Shown in pieces: positions 52,863-61,741 of a DNA stretch of 64,000 bases. Origin of the DNA: Sulfuricystis thermophila (lineage in GTDB: Bacteria > Pseudomonadota > Gammaproteobacteria > Burkholderiales > Rhodocyclaceae); the NCBI RefSeq assembly GCF_004323595.1, contig NZ_AP019373.1:2046001-2110000 (forward strand). The letters are read 5' to 3'. The first letter of the stretch is position 1. Each line of letters starts with the position of its first letter. Both the position numbers and the translations under genes were made by a program. Below the pieces are notes generated by a model. The model ran no database searches and had not been told where the DNA came from. It saw only the letters and a list, made by a program, of their open reading frames with translations.

Positions 52863-52897
52863 AAAGTGTTTCCACTGTCGTCGACACCCGACACTTT
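52863..52897. promoter_or_regulatory. Dyad in the divergent promoter region between the cytochrome and sensor-kinase genes
   Basis: The 171-bp intergenic region holds a 7-bp perfect dyad AAAGTGT (52863-52869) / ACACTTT (52891-52897) with 21 bp between, inside which CGACAC/GACAC repeats. It could serve both divergent operons. No consensus sigma54 -24/-12 element was recognised. Confidence 0.35.
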
Positions 52898-52932
52898 TCC
52901 CGAGCCGGCCGATTCCTTACGATTGCGGCGCC

Positions 52933-54351
52933 ATGAACCTCTACCCGCGCTCCTTTCTGCGCCTGATCCTGACCGGCTGGCTGCTGACGGCCCTGCCGCT
53001 GCTGATCGCGATCGCCTTCGCCTCGGCCAGCCTGACGGGGTTGTCAGAGCGCAGCGCCGTCTCGATGCTCGAGACGGCCGAAGCCACGCGGCTCGCCTGG
53101 GAGCTCGACGAGGACATCCTCACGATGGAGCGCCTGCTGCGGCAATACGAGGCATTGCAAGACCCGTCGCTGATCGACGACTATCTGCTGGCACAAAAGG
53201 AATGGGGCTCGCATCTGGATGAACTCGTCCGTCTGCCGCTGCTCACATCGCTGAGCGACGAAGTACGCGCCATGCGCGCACTCGAAGCCGCCGCGCACCC
53301 CGCGCTGTTGGCCGACGCACATGACGTGCAACCGATGCTGAACACATTCGAGACCCTCAAAGGCCGTATCAGCGGCCTGGTCAAGGAAATCGACCGGCTC
53401 AGCGAAGCGGAACGCCAGACCTTCCGCAACGAAGCAGAACGGCTGCAACAGCAGCTGCTGATCGCCATCGTGTTGGCCCTGCTTGCCGCACTGTTGCTGT
53501 TCTGGGCCGGGCAGCGCACGGTCGCGCAGCTGTTCCGCGGCGTCGAGCGCGCCGTGATCGCTCTCGGCAACAATCTGCTGGAACGGCCGATCGAGCTCAA
53601 GGGCACGGACGATCTGCGCTGGATCGGCAAACGGCTCGACTGGTTGCGTCGGCGCATGCTCGCCTTGCAGGAAGAACGCACGCGCATCCTCCGGCATGTT
53701 TCGCATGAGCTGAAGACTCCGCTCGCCGCGCTACGCGAAGGCACGAGTCTGATCGCCGAAGGCGTGGCGGGAGAACTGTCGATTCAGCAGGAACAGATCG
53801 CCAGCATCATGCAGGGCAACGTCCTGCGGCTCCAGGCGCTGATCGACGGGTTGCTCAAGCTGCAACAGGCCGAGCACGTGCGCGACCGCATCGAGCCCGA
53901 AAACCTGCGGCTCGACGAACTGATCCAGCAGATTTTGGCGACCCACAAGCTCGCCGCACGCGACAAGCAGCTGCGCATCACCGGCCGGCTCGCCCCGCTG
54001 ACCGTCGTCGGCGGCCGCGAAGAGATCACGACGATCATCGACAACCTGCTGTCGAATGCCGTCAAGTTCTCGCCACCGCGCGGCACGATCCGCATCGAGC
54101 TGTCCCGCGCCCAGCAAAATGCGGTGCTCGACGTTTTCGACGAGGGCCCGGGCGTACCCGAGGAGGAGCGTAAAATGATTTTCGAACCGTTCTATCGCGG
54201 CCCGGCCGCGAAATCGGTTACCGGCGTCGGCCTCGGTCTGGCCATCGCGCGCGAATTCGTCGCCGCCCATCGCGGCACGCTCGAATATCTGCCCGACGAG
54301 GCGGCCACGCATTTCCGCGTCACCTTGCCCCTCACTATCGAAATGCCATGA
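52933..54351 (+). CDS. QseE/GlrK-like sensor histidine kinase
   Basis: 472 residues. Transmembrane helix near 10-36, a helical periplasmic domain of about 160 residues, second helix (LLIAIVLALLAALLLFWAG), HAMP-type linker, HisKA with His in HVSHELKTPLAAL, and HATPase boxes DNLLSNAVKFSPP, DEGPGVPEEE and GVGLGLAIAREF. The order kinase-lipoprotein-NtrC regulator is that of qseE-qseG-qseF (glrK-yfhG-glrR). Divergent from the cytochrome/secretion operon, which may be its target. Confidence 0.87.
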   Translation: MNLYPRSFLRLILTGWLLTALPLLIAIAFASASLTGLSERSAVSMLETAEATRLAWELDEDILTMERLLRQYEALQDPSLIDDYLLAQKEWGSHLDELVRLPLLTSLSDEVRAMRALEAAAHPALLADAHDVQPMLNTFETLKGRISGLVKEIDRLSEAERQTFRNEAERLQQQLLIAIVLALLAALLLFWAGQRTVAQLFRGVERAVIALGNNLLERPIELKGTDDLRWIGKRLDWLRRRMLALQEERTRILRHVSHELKTPLAALREGTSLIAEGVAGELSIQQEQIASIMQGNVLRLQALIDGLLKLQQAEHVRDRIEPENLRLDELIQQILATHKLAARDKQLRITGRLAPLTVVGGREEITTIIDNLLSNAVKFSPPRGTIRIELSRAQQNAVLDVFDEGPGVPEEERKMIFEPFYRGPAAKSVTGVGLGLAIAREFVAAHRGTLEYLPDEAATHFRVTLPLTIEMP

Positions 54352-54698
54352 ACCTGCCCCGCCTCCTTTTGCTGATGTCCCCGCTGCTGCTGGCCGGTTG
54401 TGCTCAGCTGACCGGGCAGGGTGCTGCCACGGCGGACGAAATGCAAATGCTGCGTGAGGAACTGCGCAAAGCGGAAGACGAAAAATTGCAGCTCGTCTAT
54501 CAGCTCACCGAGCTCCAACGCCGCTGCGAGGACGAGAAACAAAAATTGCTCGGCCAAGTGGCGGAGCGACAGCGCCTGCTACGCGAGGAACAACGCAAGG
54601 TCGAGGAGCTCGAAGCCAAAGTCGCCGCGCTCGAAAAGAAGGTAGAAGCGCTGCGTCGCATCGATCGCGAAACGCTGCAACGGGCGATCCGTCGATGA
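54348..54698 (+). CDS. QseG/YfhG-like outer-membrane lipoprotein
   Basis: 116 residues. Lipoprotein signal ending LLLAGC, then a nearly continuous coiled coil (about 30-110, repeated E/K/L/Q heptads). Position between the kinase and the regulator genes, with 4-bp overlaps on both sides, matches QseG, which links the kinase to the envelope. Much shorter than enteric QseG. Confidence 0.72.
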   Translation: MNLPRLLLLMSPLLLAGCAQLTGQGAATADEMQMLREELRKAEDEKLQLVYQLTELQRRCEDEKQKLLGQVAERQRLLREEQRKVEELEAKVAALEKKVEALRRIDRETLQRAIRR

Positions 54699-55981
54699 AC
54701 GGCAACACGGGCGCCCGCATCCTCGTCGTCGATGACGACCCCGATCTGCTGGCGCTGATCACGATGCGTCTTTCCTCGGCCGGCTATACGGTCGCCCAGG
54801 CGTCCTGCGGAGAAGAGGCCCTGGCGATCTTCCGCGCCGAACGGCCGCGTGTCGTCGTCACCGATCTGCGCATGGACGGCATGGATGGCCACGCGCTGTT
54901 CGAGCGCCTGCATGCCGAAGCACCGAGCGTGCCGGTGATCATCCTCACCGCCCACGGCACCATCCCCGATGCGGTGGCGGCCACCCAGCGCGGCGTGTTC
55001 AGTTTTCTCACCAAGCCTTTCGATGGCCGCGAGCTCCTGGCGCGTATCGCCGCGGCGATCACGCTCTCGCCGCCGATCGCGCCGGAACGCGACAATGCGG
55101 CATGGCGCCGCGAAATCATCTCCGCCGATCCGGTGATGGATGAGCTGCTGCGTGCCGCCCACCGTCTCGCCGACGACCCGCAGCCGCTCCTCATCAAGGG
55201 TCCGCCCGGCAGCGGCAAGGAGCTGCTGGCCCGCGCGATGCACCAATGCAGCCAACGTGCCGACCAGCCGTTCCGGGTGGTGCCCTGCTCCGGATTGACC
55301 GGCACGGATGCAGATGCCCTTCTCAACGCGGCACTCGATGAGGCAGGCACCCTGTTGCTCGACGAAATCGAGCGGCTGCCAGCAAACCTGCAAGCCCGCC
55401 TGCAGGCTCGCATCGCTGCAGCCGGCCTTTTCGAGGGCCGGCGCTGTGCCGCGCGCATCATCGCGACGGCGCACCCATCGCTGGAAACGGCTGTCCATGA
55501 AGGCCGTTTCCGCGCCGATCTCTACTACAGCCTGATGCGCAATACGCTGACCCTGCCCGGTCTGGCGGCACGGCGCGGTGACATTCCGCTGCTCATCGCC
55601 CATTTCACCGCGCAAGCGAGAGACAAGACCGCGCAGGCCTTTTCCCCCGAGGCCATGACCCTGCTGTGCGAGGCGCCGTGGCCAGGCAATGTGCGCCAGC
55701 TGCGCAGCATCGTCGAACAGGCGCTGGCCTTGGCAGTCACGCCGCTCGTTCCGGCCTCGCTGGTGCGGCGTCTGCTGACCGAGGAGAATGCACGGGAAAT
55801 GGCCGCTTTCGACGACGCGCGCAAGGCATTCGAATACGACTATCTGGTGCAGCTGCTGAAAACCACTTGCGGCAATGTCGCCCAGGCGGCCCGCATCGCC
55901 CGGCGCAATCGCACGGAGTTTTACAAGCTGCTGGCCCGTCACGATCTCGATCCGGCACGCTTCAAGCAAGGCGCGAAATGA
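54695..55981 (+). CDS. NtrC-family response regulator lacking the GAFTGA loop
   Basis: 428 residues. Receiver with phosphoacceptor Asp57 (VTDLRMDG) and Lys in FLTKPF. AAA+ domain with Walker A GPPGSGKE (169-176) and Walker B TLLLDEIE (219-226), and a Fis-type helix-turn-helix near 395-415 (GNVAQAARIARRNRTEFYKLL). Between Walker A and B only about 43 residues remain and the sigma54-contacting GAFTGA sequence is absent; family members usually have about 65-70 there. It should not be able to remodel sigma54 holoenzyme and may act as a sigma70-type regulator or be impaired. Confidence 0.87.
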   Translation: MNGNTGARILVVDDDPDLLALITMRLSSAGYTVAQASCGEEALAIFRAERPRVVVTDLRMDGMDGHALFERLHAEAPSVPVIILTAHGTIPDAVAATQRGVFSFLTKPFDGRELLARIAAAITLSPPIAPERDNAAWRREIISADPVMDELLRAAHRLADDPQPLLIKGPPGSGKELLARAMHQCSQRADQPFRVVPCSGLTGTDADALLNAALDEAGTLLLDEIERLPANLQARLQARIAAAGLFEGRRCAARIIATAHPSLETAVHEGRFRADLYYSLMRNTLTLPGLAARRGDIPLLIAHFTAQARDKTAQAFSPEAMTLLCEAPWPGNVRQLRSIVEQALALAVTPLVPASLVRRLLTEENAREMAAFDDARKAFEYDYLVQLLKTTCGNVAQAARIARRNRTEFYKLLARHDLDPARFKQGAK

Positions 55982-56059
55982 ACCCGGGGTGCCACGGTGC
56001 CCGCTTCTGAGGGAAAATGGCGATTTCGCATCATGACCCGACCGGAAAGCGGACATCCC

Positions 56060-56626
56060 ATGCTCTTGATGATCGACAACTACGACTCCTTCACCTACAA
56101 CCTCGTGCAGTATTTCGGCGAACTCGGGCAGGAGGTGCGCGTGTTTCGCAACGACGCGATCACCGTGAAGGAAATCGCGGCGATGAACCCCGATTATCTG
56201 GTCATCTCCCCCGGCCCCTGCTCGCCGAAGGAAGCGGGGATTTCGGTCGAAGCGATCAGGACGTTCGCCGGCAAGCTGCCGATCCTCGGCGTCTGTCTCG
56301 GACATCAAAGCATCGGCTACGCCTTCGGCGGCGAGATCATCCACGCCAAGCAACTGATGCACGGCAAGATCTCGGCGGTGCATCACGCCAATGTCGGTAT
56401 CTTCAGCGGCTTGCCCAATCCGTTCCATGCCACGCGCTATCACTCGCTGGCGATCCGCCGCGACACGCTGCCGGCCTGTCTCGAGGTCACCGCCTGGACC
56501 GACGATGGCGAGATCATGGGCATCCGTCACAAGGAATTCGCCCTTCAGGGCGTGCAGTTCCATCCCGAATCCATCATGACCGAGCATGGTCATGCCCTGC
56601 TCAAGAACTTCCTCGAGGGGAAATGA
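56060..56626 (+). CDS. trpG: Anthranilate synthase component II (glutamine amidotransferase)
   Basis: 188 residues. Class I glutaminase with the nucleophile Cys in [16 protein letters not shown] and the His-Glu pair in [12 protein letters not shown]-terminus [18 protein letters not shown]. Supplies ammonia to TrpE and may also serve PabB. The start at 56060 is the family start. Followed 1 bp later by trpD. Confidence 0.95.
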   Translation: MLLMIDNYDSFTYNLVQYFGELGQEVRVFRNDAITVKEIAAMNPDYLVISPGPCSPKEAGISVEAIRTFAGKLPILGVCLGHQSIGYAFGGEIIHAKQLMHGKISAVHHANVGIFSGLPNPFHATRYHSLAIRRDTLPACLEVTAWTDDGEIMGIRHKEFALQGVQFHPESIMTEHGHALLKNFLEGK

Positions 56627-56627
56627 C

Positions 56628-57659
56628 ATGATCACACCTCAGCAAGCGCTCCAGCGCACCATCGAACATCGCGAGATCTTTCACGACGAGATGCTGCACC
56701 TGATGCGGCAGATCATGAAGGGCGAGGTCTCGCCGGTGATGATCGCCGCGATCCTCACCGGCTTGCGCGTGAAAAAGGAAACCATCGGCGAGATCACCGC
56801 CGCGGCGAAGGTGATGCGCGAGCTCGCCACCCGGGTCGAGGTGCCGCACAACCCGCATTTCGTCGACATCGTCGGCACCGGCGGCGACAGCTCGCATACC
56901 TTCAATATCTCCACCGCCGCCGCCTTCGTTGCGGCCGCGGCGGGTGCCACGGTCGCCAAGCACGGCAACCGTAGCGTGTCGTCGAAATCCGGCGCCGCCG
57001 ATGTGTTGGAAGCCTTGGGCGCGAAGATCGATCTTCAGGCGCCGCAGGTGGCCGAATGCATCAAAACGACCGGCATGGGTTTCATGTACGCGCCCAACCA
57101 CCATCCGGCGATGAAGAACGTCGCGCCGGTGCGGCGTGAGATGGGCGTGCGCACCATCTTCAACATCCTCGGGCCGCTCACCAACCCGGCCGGCGCGCCC
57201 AATTCACTGCTCGGCGTCTTCCATCCAGACCTGGTGGGTATCTGCGTGCGCGTGATGCAGGAGCTCGGCGCGCAGCACGTATTGGTCGTCCATGGCAAGG
57301 ACGGCATGGACGAAATCTCGCTCGGCGCCGCGACGATGGTCGGCGAATTGAAGGACGGCGAGATTCGCGAATACGAAATCCATCCCGAAGATTTCGGGCT
57401 GGCGATGATCGCCACGCGCAACCTGCGCGTGGCCGATGCCGCGGAATCGAAAGGAAGGCTCCTGGGCGTGCTGCACAATCAGCCGGGTCCGGCTTTGGAA
57501 ATCGTTTGCTTGAACGCCGGCGCGGCGCTTTATGCCGCCAACCTCGTCCCCGACATCGCCTCGGGCATCGCACGCGCACGAGAGACCATCGAAAGCGGCC
57601 GTGCCTTGGCGAAGCTCGAAGAATTCGTCGCCTGCACCCGCCAGCTCGCCGGTTGTTAG
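56628..57659 (+). CDS. trpD: Anthranilate phosphoribosyltransferase
   Basis: 343 residues. Second step of the tryptophan branch. Signatures [17 protein letters not shown] (PRPP binding), [21 protein letters not shown], and [19 protein letters not shown]. Complete. Followed by 27 bp and then the hicBA pair rather than trpC. Confidence 0.96.
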   Translation: MITPQQALQRTIEHREIFHDEMLHLMRQIMKGEVSPVMIAAILTGLRVKKETIGEITAAAKVMRELATRVEVPHNPHFVDIVGTGGDSSHTFNISTAAAFVAAAAGATVAKHGNRSVSSKSGAADVLEALGAKIDLQAPQVAECIKTTGMGFMYAPNHHPAMKNVAPVRREMGVRTIFNILGPLTNPAGAPNSLLGVFHPDLVGICVRVMQELGAQHVLVVHGKDGMDEISLGAATMVGELKDGEIREYEIHPEDFGLAMIATRNLRVADAAESKGRLLGVLHNQPGPALEIVCLNAGAALYAANLVPDIASGIARARETIESGRALAKLEEFVACTRQLAGC

Positions 57660-57686
57660 AATCGACCCATCCTTCAGATTGTCGCC

Positions 57687-57932
57687 ATGCAATATTCCAT
57701 ACTCATCGAAGCCGTCACCGATCCGGACTTTCCGCCAGGGTATTACTACGCGCATATTCCGGCCCTCGACCTGACCACCCACGGCCTGGGCATCGATGGG
57801 GCCAAGGCGGCCGCGCGCGAGTTGCTCACGGCGTGGGTCGAAGAAAGAAAGGCTCGCGGCGAGCCGATTCCTCGCGAGATGGATTCGTATTTCGCGCACG
57901 TCGAACTCGACGATGCCCTGGTCGGCACGTGA
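57687..57932 (+). CDS. hicB: HicB-family antitoxin
   Basis: 81 residues. HicB/UPF0150 N-terminal fold: [20 protein letters not shown] with the [19 protein letters not shown] pattern and the following helix [16 protein letters not shown]. Short form without a C-terminal DNA-binding domain. Neutralises HicA. The toxin gene overlaps its last 20 bp. It lies inside the trp operon between trpD and trpC. Confidence 0.8.
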   Translation: MQYSILIEAVTDPDFPPGYYYAHIPALDLTTHGLGIDGAKAAARELLTAWVEERKARGEPIPREMDSYFAHVELDDALVGT

Positions 57933-58119
57933 AATCCTGCGCCGCCTGTTGCGCGCCGGTTTCGTCGAGGTGCGGCAGACTGGCTCGCACAAGATTTTGC
58001 GTCATCCGGATGGCCGAATGACTTACATTGCAATGCATCCGGGTGACGTGCCAACTGGCACCTTTCGCAGCATACTCAAGCAGGCCGGCCTCAGTCCTGA
58101 GGAATTCAACCGTTTATGA
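57913..58119 (+). CDS. hicA: HicA-family mRNA interferase toxin
   Basis: 68 residues. Double-stranded RNA-binding-like HicA fold: [23 protein letters not shown] with the catalytic His26 (GSHKI), a basic RHPDGR loop, IAMHPGD and [16 protein letters not shown]. Cleaves mRNA when free of HicB. Its stop codon overlaps the trpC start (ATGA), so toxin translation and trpC translation are coupled. The antitoxin-first order is one of two known hic arrangements. Confidence 0.82.
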   Translation: MPWSAREILRRLLRAGFVEVRQTGSHKILRHPDGRMTYIAMHPGDVPTGTFRSILKQAGLSPEEFNRL

Positions 58120-58961
58120 GCGATATCCTGAACAAGATCCTCGCCGCCAAACGCGCGGAAGTCACCGCCGCGCAAGCCGCCAAGCCACTCGCAGCGGTCC
58201 GCGCCGAGGCCGAGGGTCAGCCGGCTCCGCGCGACTTCGTTGGCGCGATCCGCGCAAAAATCGGCGCTGGCGGGAATGAGGACGTCCCGCCGGGCGCCGA
58301 CTCAACTCGCAAAGTCGGCGCTGGCGGGACGGCAGTGATCGCCGAAATCAAAAAGGCCAGCCCCTCGAAAGGCGTGATCCGGCCGGATTTCCGTCCTGCC
58401 GAGATTGCTGCGGATTATGAGCGCCATGGCGCCGCCTGTCTGTCGGTGCTCACCGACCGGCAATTCTTCCAGGGCGCGCCCGAATATCTGCAGCAAGCCC
58501 GCGCCGCCTGCTCTCTACCGGTGCTGAGAAAGGACTTCATCATCGACCCGTATCAGGTCTATGAAGCCCGTGCGATGGGGGCGGATGCGATCCTCTTGAT
58601 CGTCGCCGCACTCGAAGACAGCCAGATGCGCGAACTCGAAGACCTCGCGCTCTCGCTTGGTATGGCCGTCTTGGTCGAAAGTCATGACGCGGGCGAAGTC
58701 GACCGCGCGCTCAAGCTCAGGACGCCACTCGTCGGCATCAACAACCGCAACCTGCGCAGCTTCGAGGTGAGCCTCGATACCACACTCGCGCAGCTTCCCC
58801 GCATCCCGTCAGACCGCATCGTCGTCACCGAATCCGGCATCCTGCAGCCCAGCGATGTCGCGCTGATGAAGGCGCATGGGGTGCATGCCTTCCTGGTCGG
58901 CGAAGCCTTCATGCGCGCGCCCTCGCCCGGCGCTGAACTCGCGCGGCTGTTCCAGATGTAA
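58116..58961 (+). CDS. trpC: Indole-3-glycerol phosphate synthase with repeat-encoded insertion
   Basis: 281 residues; usual length is about 260-268. Catalytic Lys and Glu motifs are intact: [40 protein letters not shown] and VTESGI. Residues about 48-73, between the N-terminal helix and the first barrel strand, are encoded by the composite interspersed repeat and account for the extra length (KIGAGG, then a Pro/Asp-rich stretch, then KVGAGGTA). The insertion leaves the barrel in frame and probably forms a surface loop near the active-site entrance. Followed by an intrinsic terminator. Confidence 0.94.
   Translation: MSDILNKILAAKRAEVTAAQAAKPLAAVRAEAEGQPAPRDFVGAIRAKIGAGGNEDVPPGADSTRKVGAGGTAVIAEIKKASPSKGVIRPDFRPAEIAADYERHGAACLSVLTDRQFFQGAPEYLQQARAACSLPVLRKDFIIDPYQVYEARAMGADAILLIVAALEDSQMRELEDLALSLGMAVLVESHDAGEVDRALKLRTPLVGINNRNLRSFEVSLDTTLAQLPRIPSDRIVVTESGILQPSDVALMKAHGVHAFLVGEAFMRAPSPGAELARLFQM
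58257..58334 (+). repeat. Composite interspersed repeat inside trpC
   Basis: 78 bp: forward unit at 58257-58275, 8-bp spacer, inverted unit GTCCCGCCGGGCGCCG near 58284-58299, 14-bp spacer and an exact forward unit at 58314-58334. Same structure as 10061-10143, but read through in frame as protein. Confidence 0.85.
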
Positions 58962-58983
58962 AAGGGCCGCTTGCGCGGCCCTT
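58962..58983 (+). terminator. Intrinsic terminator after trpC
   Basis: 9-bp perfect stem AAGGGCCGC / GCGGCCCTT with a TTGC loop, starting at the trpC stop codon and followed by a T-rich CTTGTTG. Ends the trp operon. Confidence 0.75.
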
Positions 58984-59012
58984 GTTGTCCACTCTGACTG
59001 GGAAAGCTCAGA

Positions 59013-59152
59013 GCTCGTGAAAAAATTCGTCGCGAGCGCAGCCAGGTTGGGGGAGGCCGGAGCGCAGCCACCGGAGTGTATATGGCAATACACGAGGATG
59101 GCGAGCACCGCCCGACCCCAAGATGGCAAGCGCAGCAGAATTTTTCACGAGC
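59013..59152. mobile_element. 140-bp palindromic MITE-like element
   Basis: Ends are inverted repeats of about 16 bp: GCTCGTGAAAAAATTC on the left, GAATTTTTCACGAGC on the right. The interior continues as an imperfect palindrome (GGTTGGGG against CCCCAAG; GTGTAT against ATACAC at the centre). No coding capacity. Its right end touches the fba stop codon at 59155. It could be a non-autonomous insertion or a structured RNA/terminator; no flanking target duplication was obvious. Confidence 0.55.
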
Positions 59153-59154
59153 GC

Positions 59155-60219
59155 TTATTTGATGACAGCGGTCAGCTCACCCTTCTTATACCGCTCGGCC
59201 ATCTTCTCGAGCGGGATCGCCTTGATCTTGCTCGCCATGCCGGCGCAACCAAACGCCTCGTAACGCGCCTTGCAGATTTCCTTCATCGCCTTTCTGGCTT
59301 CGGCGAGATATTTGCGCGGGTCGAAGTTCTTGCGGTCGGTATTCAGGTAACGGCGGATCGCGCCGGTGGAGGCCATGCGGAGATCCGTGTCGATGTTCAC
59401 CTTGCGCACGCCGTTCTTGATACCCTCGACGATTTCCTCGACCGGCACGCCGTAGGTCGCGCCCATTTCGCCGCCATTCTCGTTGATGATCTTGAGCCAG
59501 TCCTGCGGTACGCTCGACGAGCCGTGCATCACCAGGTGGGTGTTGGGCAGCTTGGCGTGGATTTCCTTGATGCGGTCGATCCTGAGCACCGCGCCCGTGG
59601 GCGGACGGGTGAATTTGTAGGCACCGTGCGAGGTGCCGATCGCGATCGCCAGCGCATCGACGCCGGTGAGTTTGACGAACTCGGCGGCTTCGTTCGGGTC
59701 GGTGAGCAATTGATCGTGCGAGAGCTTGCCCTCGGCGCCGTGGCCGTCTTCCTTCTCGCCCTGACCGGTTTCCAGCGAGCCCAGGCAACCCAGCTCACCC
59801 TCGACGGAAACGCCGATGGCATGCGACATCTCGACCACCTTGCGGGTGACCTCGACGTTGTATTGGAAGGTGGAAGGGGTCTTCGCGTCCTCCATCAGCG
59901 AGCCGTCCATCATCACGCTGGAGAAGCCGGAACGGATCGCCTGGATGCAGATCGCTGGGCTCGCGCCGTGGTCCTGGTGCATGACGATCGGGATGTCGGG
60001 ATGGGTTTCGATCGCGGCTTCGATGAGCTTGCGCAGGTAAGCTTCGCCGGCATATTTGCGAGCGCCGGCCGAACCCTGCATGATGACCGGGCTGTTGGTT
60101 TCCTCGGCGGCCTCCATGATGGCCTGGATCTGTTCGAGGTTGTTGACGTTGAACGCGGGCAGGCCATAGCCGTGTTCGGCAGCATGGTCCAGTAGTTGGC
60201 GCATCGATACGAGTGGCAT
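59155..60219 (-). CDS. fba: Fructose-bisphosphate aldolase, class II
   Basis: 354 residues. Zinc aldolase of the CbbA/FbaA Calvin-type group: HQDHGASP with zinc His and catalytic Asp, [23 protein letters not shown] and [10 protein letters not shown], with NIDTDLRMA for phosphate binding. Cleaves and forms fructose-1,6- and sedoheptulose-1,7-bisphosphate. Last gene of gap-pgk-pyk-fba. Stop codon abuts the 140-bp palindrome. Confidence 0.96.
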   Translation of the reverse strand: MPLVSMRQLLDHAAEHGYGLPAFNVNNLEQIQAIMEAAEETNSPVIMQGSAGARKYAGEAYLRKLIEAAIETHPDIPIVMHQDHGASPAICIQAIRSGFSSVMMDGSLMEDAKTPSTFQYNVEVTRKVVEMSHAIGVSVEGELGCLGSLETGQGEKEDGHGAEGKLSHDQLLTDPNEAAEFVKLTGVDALAIAIGTSHGAYKFTRPPTGAVLRIDRIKEIHAKLPNTHLVMHGSSSVPQDWLKIINENGGEMGATYGVPVEEIVEGIKNGVRKVNIDTDLRMASTGAIRRYLNTDRKNFDPRKYLAEARKAMKEICKARYEAFGCAGMASKIKAIPLEKMAERYKKGELTAVIK

Positions 60220-60257
60220 GGAAGTCTCCTCTTCGCTTGGGTTGATGTACGGTTGAA

Positions 60258-61694
60258 CTAGGCGGGACGGTGTTCGCCGACCCGGATGATTTTCAGGGTA
60301 TTCGTGCCACCGGGCTGGCCGATCGGTTCGCCACAGGTGATGACGATCAGGTCGCCGACCTCGACGGCGCCGGCACGGATCAGCTCTTCCTCCGCCTCGA
60401 ACAGTTGTTCGTCGCGATCATGCCCCTGGTAACGGGTCATCAGGGGATACACGCCGCGATAGACAGCGACTTTGTAACGCGTGCGGATGTCGTTCGTCAA
60501 GGCATAGATCGGTACATTGCAGTTGAGCCGGGAGATCCACAGCGCAGTGGAGCCGGTCTGCGTCAGCGCAGCGATCGCCTTGACCTTCAGGTGGTGGGCG
60601 GTGAACAGGGCTGCCATCGCGATCGACTGATCGATGCGGGTGAACACCAGATCGAGGAAATGACGATCGAGCGCGGCCGGGTCCATCGACTTCTCCGCTT
60701 CATAGCAGATGCGCGCCATCGCCTGCACGGTCTCGACCGGATATGCGCCTGCGGCGGTCTCGCCCGAGAGCATCACCGCATCGGTGCCGTCGAGCACCGC
60801 ATTGGCGACATCCGACACTTCGGCGCGCGTCGGCACCGGTGAGTGGATCATCGATTCCATCATCTGCGTGGCGGTGATGGCAAACTTGTTCATTGCCCGC
60901 GCCTGACGGATGATCTTCTTCTGCAGTGCCGGCACGGCGGCATCGCCGACTTCGACGGCCAGATCGCCGCGTGCCACCATCACGCCGTCACAGGCGTGGA
61001 GGATGTCGTCGAGATTGTCGATCGCCTCGCGACGCTCGATTTTGGCGATCACCAATGCCTGGGAGCCCGCCTTGCCGAGCAGCTTGCGCGCCAGCCGCAG
61101 ATCGGCCCCGCTCTTGGGGAACGAGACGGCGACGTAATCGACCTGCAAGCCCGCGGCGCTCTGGATGTCTTCCATGTCCTTGGGCGTCAGCGCCGGCGCC
61201 GACAGTCCGCCGCCCTGCTTGTTGATGCCCTTGTTGTTCGACAACTCGCCGCCCTGACGCACCACGCAGTGGATCTCCGCCTCCTGCACCGAGAGGACCT
61301 CCATGACGATGCGACCGTCGTCGAGCAGCAGGATGTCGCCCGGCACGACATCGTCGACCAGTTCAGGGTAATCGAGGCCGACGCGCTCAGAGTCGCCCAG
61401 CGTGCATTCCGCATCGAGAATGAAGTGCTGGCCGGGCTTGAGCACGATCTTGCTGCCGGCGAACTTGCCGATGCGGATCTTCGGCCCTTGCAGGTCGGCC
61501 ATCACCGCGATGGTGCGGCCTTGTCTGCGCGTCGCTTCATGCAATCGTTCGAGTCTCAGACGATGATCGTCGAGGCTGCCGTGCGAAAAGTTGAGGCGTA
61601 CGATGTCGATACCGGCAGCAACCAGCCTGTCGATCGTCTCGGCATCGGTCGAGGCCGGGCCGAGTGTCGCGACGATTTTGGTGGCACGTTGCAT
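60258..61694 (-). CDS. pyk: Pyruvate kinase
   Basis: 478 residues. N-terminus [13 protein letters not shown]; catalytic [29 protein letters not shown] and the ATQMMESM loop with [12 protein letters not shown]. Full-length with the C-terminal allosteric domain ([20 protein letters not shown]). The start at 61692-61694 is the family start. Between pgk and fba on the same strand. Confidence 0.96.
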   Translation of the reverse strand: MQRATKIVATLGPASTDAETIDRLVAAGIDIVRLNFSHGSLDDHRLRLERLHEATRRQGRTIAVMADLQGPKIRIGKFAGSKIVLKPGQHFILDAECTLGDSERVGLDYPELVDDVVPGDILLLDDGRIVMEVLSVQEAEIHCVVRQGGELSNNKGINKQGGGLSAPALTPKDMEDIQSAAGLQVDYVAVSFPKSGADLRLARKLLGKAGSQALVIAKIERREAIDNLDDILHACDGVMVARGDLAVEVGDAAVPALQKKIIRQARAMNKFAITATQMMESMIHSPVPTRAEVSDVANAVLDGTDAVMLSGETAAGAYPVETVQAMARICYEAEKSMDPAALDRHFLDLVFTRIDQSIAMAALFTAHHLKVKAIAALTQTGSTALWISRLNCNVPIYALTNDIRTRYKVAVYRGVYPLMTRYQGHDRDEQLFEAEEELIRAGAVEVGDLIVITCGEPIGQPGGTNTLKIIRVGEHRPA

Positions 61695-61741
61695 GGAAGG
61701 GATGACGGGCCGCACGCTGGCGGCCCATTCTGCGGTGGGTT

